DNA of 9,064 nucleotides, from positions 1 through 9,064 of the forward strand of contig QHTP01000256.1 in the NCBI GenBank assembly GCA_003220855.1, in the 5' to 3' direction. Below the pieces are notes generated by a model that saw only the letters and a program-made list of their open reading frames with translations, was not told the origin of the DNA and did not search any database. The translations under genes and the position numbers were made by a program. Below, one piece after another: positions 1-8,089 of the stretch (positions within the stretch are counted from its first letter, which is position 1; every line of letters begins with the position of its first letter). The stretch comes from Gemmatimonadota bacterium (GTDB taxonomy: Bacteria > Gemmatimonadota > Gemmatimonadetes > Gemmatimonadales > GWC2-71-9).

Positions 1-1296
1 ACGCTGTTTCTGTTCCTCGGGTGCACGGGCAAGTCGGCGCAGATCCCCCTGTACATCTGGCTGCCGGACGCGATGCAGGGTCCCACCCCCGTCTCGGCCC
101 TGATCCACGCCGCGACGATGGTGACCGCGGGCGTCTATCTGGTGGCGCGCTGCGGCGCGCTGTTCGCACTGTCGCCCGTGGGAAGCGCCACCGTCGCCGG
201 CGTCGGCGCGCTCACGGCCCTGTTCGCCGCGACCATCGCCCTCAAGCAGTGGGACATCAAGCGCGTGCTGGCATATTCCACGGTTTCCCAGCTGGGCTAC
301 ATGTTCCTCGGCGTCGGCACAGGGGCGTACGCCGCGGGGATGTTCCACCTCACGACCCACGCGTTCTTCAAGGCGCTGTTGTTCCTCGGCTCAGGCAGCG
401 TCATCCATGCGATGCACCGGGCCTACCACGCGACCCACGCGCACGAGGACGCGCAGGACATGCGCAACATGGGTGGGCTGGCGCGGTACATGCCGTGGAC
501 CGCCGCCCTCATGTGGATCGCGACCCTGGCCATCGCCGGCATCCCGCCCTTCGCCGGCTTCTTTTCGAAAGACGAGATCCTGGGCGCCGCGTTCGCCCAA
601 GCCGCGGTCCGGCCCGCGTGGTACGTCTTCTGGGGGATGGGCCTCGCGGCAGCCCTGCTGACGGCATTCTACATGACGCGGCTCATGCTCTACACGTTCC
701 ACGGGCCGAACCGCACGGGCGATCGCGAGCGGGAGCAGCTGCACGAGGCACCCCCGCTGATGACCACGCCGCTCGTCGTGCTCGGGGTGCTCGCTGTGTT
801 GGGTGGCGCGCTCAACATCCCGCCGCTGTTCGGCGGCGGCGCCCGGCTGGAGCACTGGCTCGCGCCGGTGACCGGCGCCGCGCTGACGCCCCCGGCCGAA
901 GCACCGCCCGCGACCGAGTGGGCGCTGGTGGTGGCGGCGGTGCTCGTGGCCGCGCTGGGGATGGTCGCCGCCTTCCGAATCCTCAAGCCGGAGGCGCTGG
1001 CCCCGGCGCGCCTGGCACCGCCGGAGCGAGGGGTGGGTCGTCTCCTCTGGAAGAAGTGGTACGTGGACGAGCTGTACGACGCGATCGTCGTCCGACCGGT
1101 GATGTGGCTGTCGCGCGAGGTGCTGTGGAAAGTCGTGGACCAGCGGCTGGTGGACGGGCTGCTCGTGAACGGGACGGCGGCCGCGTCGCGCGCCCTCGGG
1201 TGGGTCGGGAGCCGGCTGCAGTCCGGGGAGGTCGGCGTGTACGTGGTGCTCTTCGTGGTCGGCGTGCTCGCCGTGGTGGGCGCGGTGGTGCGCTAG
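1..1296 (+). CDS. nuoL: NADH-quinone oxidoreductase subunit L (complex I proton channel), 5' end missing
   Basis: This is the C-terminal 431 residues of NuoL, the most distal antiporter-like membrane subunit of respiratory complex I. The subunit moves protons across the cytoplasmic membrane as NADH is oxidised and quinone reduced. The frame is open from base 1, so the start lies upstream; about 218 residues are missing by comparison with E. coli NuoL. Key residues (fragment numbering) are K11 in TGKSAQ, H36 in LIHAAT, K124 in HAFFKALL and K190 in FFSKDEIL. From remembered numbering these match E. coli K229, H254, K342 and K399. The loop between K124 and K190 is about nine residues longer than in E. 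coli and is His-rich (HATHAHED). The end carries the long lateral-helix region, with KWYVDELYD near residues 352-360 and a final membrane anchor near 413-430. The stop is one base before nuoM. I see no damage in the visible part. Confidence 0.97.
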   Translation, partial: TLFLFLGCTGKSAQIPLYIWLPDAMQGPTPVSALIHAATMVTAGVYLVARCGALFALSPVGSATVAGVGALTALFAATIALKQWDIKRVLAYSTVSQLGYMFLGVGTGAYAAGMFHLTTHAFFKALLFLGSGSVIHAMHRAYHATHAHEDAQDMRNMGGLARYMPWTAALMWIATLAIAGIPPFAGFFSKDEILGAAFAQAAVRPAWYVFWGMGLAAALLTAFYMTRLMLYTFHGPNRTGDREREQLHEAPPLMTTPLVVLGVLAVLGGALNIPPLFGGGARLEHWLAPVTGAALTPPAEAPPATEWALVVAAVLVAALGMVAAFRILKPEALAPARLAPPERGVGRLLWKKWYVDELYDAIVVRPVMWLSREVLWKVVDQRLVDGLLVNGTAAASRALGWVGSRLQSGEVGVYVVLFVVGVLAVVGAVVR

Positions 1297-1297
1297 C

Positions 1298-2689
1298 ATG
1301 TACTCGCAAGCAGTGCTGACCGCGCTCCTCGCCTGGCCAGTCGTGGCCGCCGCGATCGTGCTGCTCGTGCCCGAGCGCTGGGCGAAGCACGTGGCCCTCG
1401 CCGCGAGTCTCGTGGAGTTCGCCATCTCGGTTCCCTTGTGGTGGACCTTCCGCCCGGCCGCGGGGATGCAGTTCGTGCTGGACCTGCCGTGGATTCCCGC
1501 CTGGGGCATCCGGTACACCGTCGCCGTGGACGGCATCTCGCTGTTCATGGTGCTGCTCACGACGTTCCTGGTCCCGTTGTCGGTGCTGGGCAGCTACGCC
1601 TACATCACGACGCGGGAGCGCGGGTTCTACGCGCTCATGCTCGCGCTCACGTCGGGCATGATCGGGGTGTTCGTGTCGCTCGATCTGTTCCTGTTCTACG
1701 TGATGTGGGAGGTGATGCTCATCCCGATGTATTTCATCATCGGGGTGTGGGGCGGGGAGCGTCGCCTGTACGCCGCCATCAAGTTCTTCATCTATACGTT
1801 CTTCGGATCGCTGTTGATGCTGGTGGCGATCTTGGCACTCGTCTCGCTCGTCGGCCACCAGACCGGCGTTTATTCTTTTTCCTACGCGTACCTGACCGCC
1901 CACCTGGGCGGGCTCGGGCCCACCGCCTTCTGGCTGTTCGGCGCCTTCTTCCTCGCGTTCGCGATCAAGGTGCCGCTGTTCCCGTTCCACACCTGGCTCC
2001 CGGACGCGCACGTGGAGGCCCCCACCGCCGGCTCGGTGCTCCTCGCCGGGGTGCTGCTCAAGATGGGAACCTACGGGTTCCTGCGGTTTGCCCTGCCGCT
2101 GTTTCCCACCGTCGCCCTGCACCCAGCGATCCAGACGGGGATCGTGGCGCTGTCGCTGATCGGGATCGTGTACGGCGGCCTGGTGGCCATGGTCCAGCCC
2201 GACTTCTCCACGGGCGCCCTGTTCTTCCTCGCGGGGATGCTGTACGAGCGGCGTCACTCCCGCCTGATCGACGCCTTCGGCGGCATCGCGAAGGTCGTGC
2301 CGCTGCTCGCGGCGGCGCTCACGATCGTATCGCTCTCCTCGATCGGGCTTCCGGCCACCAATGGGTTCGTCGGCGAGTTCCTGGTGTTGCTGGGGGCGTT
2401 CCGGACCTATCCGCGCGCCGCCATCGTCGCGGCGGCGGGCGTGATCGTGGCGGCGATGTACCTGTTGCCCGCGCTGCAGCGCGTCATCTACAACCCGCTC
2501 GACAAACCCGAGAACGAGAAGCTCCGCGACCTGTCGCCGAGGGAGATCGCCATACTGGTGCCGCTGCTCGCGTGCATCGTGTGGATCGGGGTGTACCCCG
2601 CGCCGATCCTGCGCCGCATGGAGCCGGCCGCCAAGAATCTCGTCCAATCGGTCCGGCTCGACGCCGCGACGTTCACGGCGACGCGATGA
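1298..2689 (+). CDS. nuoM: NADH-quinone oxidoreductase subunit M with an internal in-frame deletion of about 39 residues
   Basis: NuoM is the middle antiporter-like proton channel of complex I. The protein is 463 residues; the family is usually about 500-510. Conserved features are E138 in MWEVMLIPMY (E. coli E144), K224 in FAIKVPLFPFH (K234), K255 in AGVLLKMGTYG (K265) and E360 in NGFVGEF (E407). Spacing between K224 and K255 equals E. coli, but K255 to E360 is about 37 residues shorter. The loss is sharp: VAMVQPD (ending D302) runs straight into FSTGALFFLAGMLYERRH (from F303). In normal homologues a segment of the type DIKRLIAYTSVSHMGF...IQMIAHG lies between them. Transmembrane helix 10 and half of helix 11 are therefore absent, with two conserved histidines. 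The start ATG follows the nuoL stop by one base, and the last four bases overlap nuoN (ATGA). No strong ribosome site is visible. Identity is certain; pumping ability is doubtful. Confidence 0.96.
   Translation: MYSQAVLTALLAWPVVAAAIVLLVPERWAKHVALAASLVEFAISVPLWWTFRPAAGMQFVLDLPWIPAWGIRYTVAVDGISLFMVLLTTFLVPLSVLGSYAYITTRERGFYALMLALTSGMIGVFVSLDLFLFYVMWEVMLIPMYFIIGVWGGERRLYAAIKFFIYTFFGSLLMLVAILALVSLVGHQTGVYSFSYAYLTAHLGGLGPTAFWLFGAFFLAFAIKVPLFPFHTWLPDAHVEAPTAGSVLLAGVLLKMGTYGFLRFALPLFPTVALHPAIQTGIVALSLIGIVYGGLVAMVQPDFSTGALFFLAGMLYERRHSRLIDAFGGIAKVVPLLAAALTIVSLSSIGLPATNGFVGEFLVLLGAFRTYPRAAIVAAAGVIVAAMYLLPALQRVIYNPLDKPENEKLRDLSPREIAILVPLLACIVWIGVYPAPILRRMEPAAKNLVQSVRLDAATFTATR
2201..2206 (+). other. 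Junction of the missing segment in nuoM
   Basis: Codons D302 (2201-2203) and F303 (2204-2206) are adjacent here, but in E. coli NuoM the aligned residues are D310 and L350. That leaves 39 residues, or 117 bases, unrepresented. The frame is kept and the sequence on both sides matches the family closely. I see no repeat or insertion remnant at the point. The E. coli sequence is recalled from memory, and the spacing of E144, K234, K265 and E407 agrees with it. Confidence 0.85.
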
Positions 2690-4194
2690 ACCTCGACCTC
2701 ACGACCACCGGCGACCTGGCGCGCGCCCTCTTGCCCGAGCTGACGCTGACCACGGCGGGACTGCTCGTCCTGCTCGTGACGGCCTGGCGCCACACCAGCG
2801 CCCGGGACCTGCGCATCGCCAGCTGGGTGACCCTGGCCGGCCTCGCGGCCGGCGGGGCGGCGGTGTGGTGGCTGTGGTGGCACACCGCGCGGTCCGCCGG
2901 CCCGCCGTCCATGATCGCGGTGGACGATTTCCGGTTCGTCACGGACGCGCTGTTCCTCACCGCCGCGGGGCTGACGGTGCTCGTCTCGTTCGACTATCTG
3001 GAGCGGGAAGGGCTGCTCGTGCCCGAGTATTACGTCCTGCTGCTGTTCGCGACCCTGGGCATGATGCTGATGGCCGGCGGGGAAGACCTGATGGTGGTGT
3101 TCCTCGGCCTCGAGCTGATGTCGGTCTCGGTGTACGTGCTGGCGGGGATCAACCGCAAGAGCGGCGCCGCCGCCGAGGCTGCGCTCAAGTACTTCTTGCT
3201 CGGGGCATTCGCGTCGGGGTTCCTGCTGTACGGTATCGCGCTCGTGTACGGAGCGACCGCAACGACCAACTTGACGCAGATCGCCGCCCAAGTGCGCTCC
3301 CTTTCCCTGGCGCAGAGCCCGATGCTCCTCATCGGTCTGGGACTGCTGCTCGTCGGGTTCGGGTTCAAGGTGGCGGCGGTGCCCTTCCACATGTGGGCGC
3401 CCGACGTGTACGACGGCGCGCCCACGCCCGTGACGGGTTACATGGCCACCGCGGTGAAAGCGGCCGCGTTCGCAGCGCTGGTCCGCGTGCTGCTCGAAGG
3501 GTTCGGAGACGTGGCAGCCTGGCGGCCGATCGTGTGGTGGCTCGCGGTAGCGACGATGGTCGTAGGCAATGTCATCGCGCTGGCCCAGCGCCGGGTCAAG
3601 CGCATGCTCGCCTACTCGTCGATCGCGCACGCTGGGTATCTGCTCGTCGCGGTCGCGGCGGGCATGGGGCCCGGGTCGGCGGCCCTGCTGGTCTACCTGC
3701 TCGCCTACACCCTCGTGACCCTCGCGGCATTCGCGTTGCTCGCGGCGAAGGGGCGGGATGACGAGCGGGAGGTGCGGATCGACGACCTCGCCGGCCTGGG
3801 ACACCGTCGCCCCTGGCTGGCCCTGGCGCTCGCGGTCTGCATGCTGTCCCTGCTGGGATTCCCGGGGACCGCCGGGTTCATCGGGAAGTGGTACATCCTG
3901 GTCGCGGCGACGCTCATGCACCAGACCGTGCTCGCCGCCATCCTGGTGCTTACGAGCGTGGTGTCGGCGGGGTACTATCTGCCGGTGATCATGGCCATGT
4001 ACATGAAGCCCGAACCCTTCGACCAGGCCCACGCCGGCGTGCATATCGGCCGGGCGGCCGGCCTCGTCGTGGCGGCGTGCGTCGTCGGGTTGCTCGTCCT
4101 CGGGATTCGCCCGAACGGGCTGCTCGACCTGGCGAGGACCAGCGCGATCGTGGTACCGGCACCGACCCCCGCGGCGACCGCCACGGGCCGCTGA
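2686..4194 (+). CDS. nuoN: NADH-quinone oxidoreductase subunit N (complex I proton channel)
   Basis: NuoN is the third antiporter-like membrane subunit of complex I, lying next to the small subunits NuoA, J and K. The 502-residue product is full length for the family. Key residues are E143 in FLGLELMSVSVY, K228 in GFGFKVAAVPFH, K258 in ATAVKAAAF and K401 in GFIGKWYIL. From memory these match E. coli E133, K217, K247 and K395. The helix-10 segment VKRMLAYSSIAHAGYLL (304-320) is present, which shows what the neighbouring NuoM lacks. A long series of hydrophobic helices runs from about residue 13 to 485. The ATG overlaps the nuoM stop by four bases and has no clear Shine-Dalgarno, so translation is probably coupled to nuoM. 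The C-terminal tail is Ala/Thr/Pro-rich and low in complexity. nuoN usually closes the nuo operon, but here the next gene follows after 14 bases. Confidence 0.97.
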   Translation: MNLDLTTTGDLARALLPELTLTTAGLLVLLVTAWRHTSARDLRIASWVTLAGLAAGGAAVWWLWWHTARSAGPPSMIAVDDFRFVTDALFLTAAGLTVLVSFDYLEREGLLVPEYYVLLLFATLGMMLMAGGEDLMVVFLGLELMSVSVYVLAGINRKSGAAAEAALKYFLLGAFASGFLLYGIALVYGATATTNLTQIAAQVRSLSLAQSPMLLIGLGLLLVGFGFKVAAVPFHMWAPDVYDGAPTPVTGYMATAVKAAAFAALVRVLLEGFGDVAAWRPIVWWLAVATMVVGNVIALAQRRVKRMLAYSSIAHAGYLLVAVAAGMGPGSAALLVYLLAYTLVTLAAFALLAAKGRDDEREVRIDDLAGLGHRRPWLALALAVCMLSLLGFPGTAGFIGKWYILVAATLMHQTVLAAILVLTSVVSAGYYLPVIMAMYMKPEPFDQAHAGVHIGRAAGLVVAACVVGLLVLGIRPNGLLDLARTSAIVVPAPTPAATATGR

Positions 4195-4196
4195 GG
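4193..4196 (+). promoter_or_regulatory. Possible weak ribosome binding site for the phosphohexomutase
   Basis: GAGG overlaps the nuoN stop codon and lies 12 bases before the chosen GTG start. That spacing is longer than ideal. It is the only purine-rich match in the short gap and gives modest support to the start at 4209. Confidence 0.35.
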
Positions 4197-4208
4197 CGTC
4201 GCAGTCCC

Positions 4209-5585
4209 GTGCAGGTCCCCGCCTCGATCTTTCGCGAGTACGACATCCGCGGCACCGTGGGCGACCAGCTGCACCCCGAGGTGGCGCGCGCCATTGGACA
4301 GGCGGTCGCGACGCTCGGCTGGGAGCGTTTCGGGCGCGCCCCTCGCCTCGCCGTGGGACGCGACAACCGGCCCTCCGGCGCCGCGCTGGCCCACGGGGTG
4401 CTGTCCGGGATCGAGGCCGTCGGCGGCCTGGCGGTCGACGTCGGCGAGCTGCCCACGCCCGCGCTGTACTTCGCCACCCACGTCCTCAACGTCGACGGCG
4501 GCGTGCAGGTCACCGGATCGCACAATCCGCCCGAGTTCAACGGCTTCAAGCTCGTGCTGGGCGCCGAACCGGTCTACGGCGCGGCCATCCAGGGCCTGCG
4601 TGGTCTGATCGAGCACGATCGCGCTCGGGGCCGCGCCGGCGGCTCGCGCGGCACTGACACCTCCGTCCTGGCGCGCTATCGCGCGGCGATCGTGCAACAC
4701 AACGGTCCGCTCCCCCGGCGGATCAAGGTCGTCGTCGATTGCGGCAATGGCGCGGCCAGCCTCGTGGCCGTGGAGACCCTCCGGGAGCTCGGGGCAGAGG
4801 TCGTACCGCTGTTCTGCACGTCGGACGGCACGTTTCCGAACCATCACCCGGATCCCACCGTGCTCGAGAATCTCCACGACCTCCAGGCGGCGGTGTGCCG
4901 CGAAGGCGCGGAGCTGGGCATCGCGTTCGACGGCGACGGCGACCGCATCGGCGCCGTGGACGAGCGGGGGCGGCCGGTGCTCGGCGACCAGCTGCTGGTG
5001 CTGCTCGGGCGCGATCTGGCGCGCCGCATGGGCCCCGGTCACCCCGTGATCTTCGACGTGAAATGCTCCGAGATCCTGCCGCGCGAGCTCGCCCGGGTGG
5101 GCCTCGAGCCCACCATGTGGAAGACCGGTCATTCCCTCATCAAGCAGAAGATGAAGGAGACGAACGCTCCCCTCGCCGGCGAGATGAGCGGCCACATGTT
5201 CTTCGGGGGGGACTGGTACGGGTTCGACGACGCACTCTTCGCCGCGGCGCGCCTACTCCGCTACGTCGCAGAGCTGGGCGGACCCTTGTCCCGGCACTTC
5301 GCGGACCTCCCCGCGACCGTCTCCACCCCCGAGCTGCGGGTGGACTGTCCCGACGAGCGCAAGTTCGGCATCGTCGAGCGCGCCGCACGCCACTTCGCCG
5401 CCAAGTATCCCGTCACCACGCTGGACGGCGTCCGCATCAGCTTCGACGAGGGGTGGGGGCTCTTGCGGGCATCCAACACACAGCCGGTGCTCGTGCTTCG
5501 CTTCGAGGCGTCGACCGCTGCGGCGCTCGCGGCGTACCGAGCGGAGGTCGAAGGCTGGCTTGCCGCCCAGAGCGATCGCGCGTGA
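4209..5585 (+). CDS. Phosphomannomutase/phosphoglucomutase (alpha-D-phosphohexomutase family)
   Basis: This cytoplasmic enzyme interconverts hexose 6-phosphate and hexose 1-phosphate (mannose, glucose or both), supplying sugar nucleotides for polysaccharide, LPS or glycan synthesis. The 458-residue protein has the four-domain layout. FREYDIRG is at 8-15, and the phosphoserine loop TGSHNPPEFNGFK has S104. The metal site DGDGDR has D241, D243, D245 and R246. KTGHS has H308, the sugar-recognition loop GEMSGH has E325, S327 and H329, and the phosphate loop RASNTQP starts at R420. These positions almost coincide with Pseudomonas AlgC, which favours a bifunctional enzyme, though specificity cannot be proved from motifs. 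I chose GTG at 4209 because FREYDIRG then sits at the usual distance from the N-terminus and the upstream frame lies inside nuoN. Its stop overlaps the next gene by four bases. Possible names are manB, algC or pgm; I cannot choose between them. Confidence 0.95.
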   Translation: MQVPASIFREYDIRGTVGDQLHPEVARAIGQAVATLGWERFGRAPRLAVGRDNRPSGAALAHGVLSGIEAVGGLAVDVGELPTPALYFATHVLNVDGGVQVTGSHNPPEFNGFKLVLGAEPVYGAAIQGLRGLIEHDRARGRAGGSRGTDTSVLARYRAAIVQHNGPLPRRIKVVVDCGNGAASLVAVETLRELGAEVVPLFCTSDGTFPNHHPDPTVLENLHDLQAAVCREGAELGIAFDGDGDRIGAVDERGRPVLGDQLLVLLGRDLARRMGPGHPVIFDVKCSEILPRELARVGLEPTMWKTGHSLIKQKMKETNAPLAGEMSGHMFFGGDWYGFDDALFAAARLLRYVAELGGPLSRHFADLPATVSTPELRVDCPDERKFGIVERAARHFAAKYPVTTLDGVRISFDEGWGLLRASNTQPVLVLRFEASTAAALAAYRAEVEGWLAAQSDRA

Positions 5586-8077
5586 GGCAAGCCGCCCGTC
5601 GCTGGGCGTTGCTGGTCGCCGTCGGGTTGTTGGTGGTGGTACTCGTGGGAGGGCGCTGGGCGGCGTTCGAGACGGCGGAGCGGGTGTGGGCGACCGGTCT
5701 CCCGGGCGGCAGCGCGTATCTCAAGGCCCGGGACTTCGCGCGCCTGGTGTCCGGCCTGATCCTGCTCGTGGCCGTGGGGTGGGGCACGGGCAACCTGCTG
5801 GTCGTGTACCGCTCGATCGGCTCGATGCAGCTGTCGCGGCGGCTCGGCGATCTCGAAATCGTCGAGGCCGTTCCGCAGCGTGTGCTGTTCGCGGGCACCG
5901 TCGCCAGCGGCCTCGTGTTCGGCTTCCTACTGGCGTTGGGCACGGGGGACTGGTGGATGAGCGCCGTGATCGCGGCGCACGGCGTGGGGTTCGGCGTCAC
6001 CGATCCCCTGCTGCACCGCGACCTGGGCTACTACCTCGGGACGCTGCCTTGGAGCGAGCGGCTGCGGAGCCTCGCGCTCGCGGCCGTGAGTTCGGCCACG
6101 GTCGTCGTCGGGCTGCTGTACGCCGGGATCGGTTCGCTGCGATTCCGACGCTGGCTCCCGTCCGCCAACGCGCACGCGCGGGCGCACCTCGGCCTGTTGC
6201 TCGCGTTGCTCGCCGCGACGCTCACATGGGACGCCGTGCTCGATCCCGCCCAATCCGTCGCCGGGCTGCATGGTGATCTTGCGGGCGGCGCGCTCGACGC
6301 CCGGCTCACGGTCGCCCCGGTCGTCGCCGCGCTGGGCGCGGCGGTGATTGCGGCGAGCCTGGTGTGGGGCGTGCGTGAGAAGCCGGTCCTGCTGTTCGGC
6401 GCCTGGGGGACATTGCTGGCGGCGCAGCTGTTCGGATTCGTGCTGATTCCGAGCTCCCTGTCCGGGCGCGCTGGCCGGGGAGCGCCCGCCCCCGCCGACA
6501 CGGCGCTCGCCGCGGCCGCGCGTCGGCTCGAGGAGCTCGCATTCGGCGTGACGGAGCCCGCGGAGCGCCCTCCCCCGGGGTTCACGAGCCCCGAGGCGGC
6601 GGTCGCCGCGATCCCGGTGTGGAACGCGTCGCGCGTCGTGGCCGCGGCTTCGCAGCACCGCGAGCTGCTCGGGCCGGGCGCCAAGCCCGCCGCCGCAGGC
6701 CTGTCGGTGCGCTCCCTGGCGGGGGGGCGCGCCACCTGGGTCGTCGCGCCCGGTCCCGACCTCGATGCGATCGCGCACACGCAGCCTCCGCCGGACTGGA
6801 CCACGCTCCACCGCGGCGCCTGGGCCCGGGCCGGGCGCCCTATCGCAGCCGTCGAGGACGACACGATCCTCCAATTCGAGCCGCTTCCCACGCACGACTC
6901 CGTGAGCTGGTTCGGACCGGCATTCCGCGAGTTCGCGATCGCGGCGCCCGACACGTGGCCCGCGCTGCGCCGGACCGGCATCCCGCTCACGGACTGGTGG
7001 CGACGTACCGCCCTCGCCTGGATGTTGCAAAGCCCGGCGCTGGCGCGCCGCGAGACGGACGGCCTCGTCCTGCTGTGGCGACGGGACGTCACGGAGCGGT
7101 TGCGGCGGCTCGCGCCGTACGCGGCGTTCGACGTGGCCGCACCGGTCGTGGGCGACGGGGCGCTGTGGTGGGTGTCGTACGGCTACCTCGAAGCCGACGC
7201 GTTTCCGTTGGCCCGCGCGGTGGAGTCCGACGGGCGCTCCCTGCGGTATCTGCGCGCGGCGCTGGTCGGGACTGTGAATGCCGCGAGCGGCGACACGCGC
7301 CTCTACCTCGCGCCCGGCGCCGACTCGCTCGCGGGCGCCTGGGCCGACGTGCTCGCCCCACTCATTCAACCGCTCGACAGTCTCCCGGCCGCGCTGAAGA
7401 GCCAGCTGCCGTTCCCGAGCCGCGTTTTCCGCGCGGCCACGACGCTGATCCGGCGCTGGCGCTCCGACACGACGGCATGGACCGCCCGACCCCGAGATCC
7501 GTTCGAGCTGGTCGCCCCGGTGGCCGAGGGCCGAGCGGACGCCGCCGGGCCCCGCCCCTGGACGGCCCAGGGGTTCGAGGCCGGGAGCACGTTCGCCGCG
7601 CTCGTGGCCGCGACGCTGCTCCCGGCGGGTCCTCGCGTCTTGCTGTGGCAGCCGAGCCCCGCGGTGCGGCTCCCGCCCTCGCTCGTCGGGTCTCCCACCA
7701 CGACCGCTCCGGGCGTGCCCAGGCTGTGGAACGCCGGGGGTGAGTTGCTCCTCGAGCAGGCCCTGTTCGCCGAGCCGGCCACCGGCGGTCCGCCCGTGGG
7801 GATCGACACGCTGTTCCTGTCGTGGGGCGAGCGGCGCGGCCAGGGCCGGGGCCGGGCCGCGGCGCTGCGGGCGCTGCTGGCCCTCGGTGGCGGCGCGCCC
7901 GCGGCCGCCGACACGACGCTCACGGCGCGCTGGCAGCAGGCGCAGCGCCTCGCGGCCCGGGCCGACGCGGCCCTGGCCGCGGGCGACCTCGAGACGTTCG
8001 GCCGCGTCTACGGCCAGCTGAAAGCGCTGCTCGGCATCGGGCGTCGGAAGCTTGCTCCGGCCCCCGAGCGCCGCTAG
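5582..8077 (+). CDS. UPF0182 (COG1615) family membrane protein, divergent
   Basis: This is a large membrane protein of unknown function, 831 residues and somewhat short for UPF0182 (often 900-1,000). The N-terminal third has about seven hydrophobic helices, near residues 8-23, 53-76, 101-120, 162-185, 202-220, 243-262 and 268-288. The remaining 530 or so residues are soluble and probably face outward. Family signatures as I remember them include DPLLHRDLGYYLGTLP (141-156, cf. DPLFGRDISFY), ARAHL (199-203) and GDGALWWVSYGYL (524-536). Another is a block at 573-618 with GADSLAGAWADVLAPLIQP and LPAALKSQLPFPSRVFR. The last is a C-terminal helical segment (about 783-818) with AALAAGDLETFGRVYGQLK. 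The GTG at 5582 overlaps the mutase stop (GTGA) and puts the first helix right at the N-terminus. A longer open frame upstream is only mutase sequence read in the wrong frame. Coupling to the mutase hints at a cell-envelope role, but that is inference. Confidence 0.85.
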   Translation: MRQAARRWALLVAVGLLVVVLVGGRWAAFETAERVWATGLPGGSAYLKARDFARLVSGLILLVAVGWGTGNLLVVYRSIGSMQLSRRLGDLEIVEAVPQRVLFAGTVASGLVFGFLLALGTGDWWMSAVIAAHGVGFGVTDPLLHRDLGYYLGTLPWSERLRSLALAAVSSATVVVGLLYAGIGSLRFRRWLPSANAHARAHLGLLLALLAATLTWDAVLDPAQSVAGLHGDLAGGALDARLTVAPVVAALGAAVIAASLVWGVREKPVLLFGAWGTLLAAQLFGFVLIPSSLSGRAGRGAPAPADTALAAAARRLEELAFGVTEPAERPPPGFTSPEAAVAAIPVWNASRVVAAASQHRELLGPGAKPAAAGLSVRSLAGGRATWVVAPGPDLDAIAHTQPPPDWTTLHRGAWARAGRPIAAVEDDTILQFEPLPTHDSVSWFGPAFREFAIAAPDTWPALRRTGIPLTDWWRRTALAWMLQSPALARRETDGLVLLWRRDVTERLRRLAPYAAFDVAAPVVGDGALWWVSYGYLEADAFPLARAVESDGRSLRYLRAALVGTVNAASGDTRLYLAPGADSLAGAWADVLAPLIQPLDSLPAALKSQLPFPSRVFRAATTLIRRWRSDTTAWTARPRDPFELVAPVAEGRADAAGPRPWTAQGFEAGSTFAALVAATLLPAGPRVLLWQPSPAVRLPPSLVGSPTTTAPGVPRLWNAGGELLLEQALFAEPATGGPPVGIDTLFLSWGERRGQGRGRAAALRALLALGGGAPAAADTTLTARWQQAQRLAARADAALAAGDLETFGRVYGQLKALLGIGRRKLAPAPERR

Positions 8078-8089
8078 GTTCTCGCCGCC

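Noticed and set aside
2190..2215. Frameshift or two-fragment pseudogene as explanation for short NuoM
   Set aside because: The frame is continuous, both sides align in the same frame, and downstream residues such as E360 are conserved. It is a clean in-frame loss.
983..2647. Minus-strand open frame (554 codons) opposite nuoL and nuoM
   Set aside because: The predicted protein is low-complexity, rich in Arg, His, Gln and Glu, and matches nothing. It mirrors the codon pattern of the real genes.
1438..2685. Upstream extension of the nuoN frame into nuoM
   Set aside because: This part reads nuoM out of frame and gives Arg-rich nonsense. NuoN similarity begins at the ATG at 2686.
3888..4208. Upstream extension of the mutase frame into nuoN
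   Set aside because: The translation before 4209 is shadow sequence of nuoN. The mutase family starts a few residues before FREYDIRG.
4195..4208. Terminator or promoter between nuoN and the mutase
   Set aside because: The gap is only 14 bases, with no GC-rich hairpin plus T-run and no room for a promoter inside it. A promoter within nuoN cannot be excluded but none is visible.
4739..5581. Upstream extension of the UPF0182 frame into the mutase gene
   Set aside because: It is mutase sequence in the wrong frame, with Arg/Gly-rich translation. The GTG at 5582 gives a sensible membrane-protein N-terminus.
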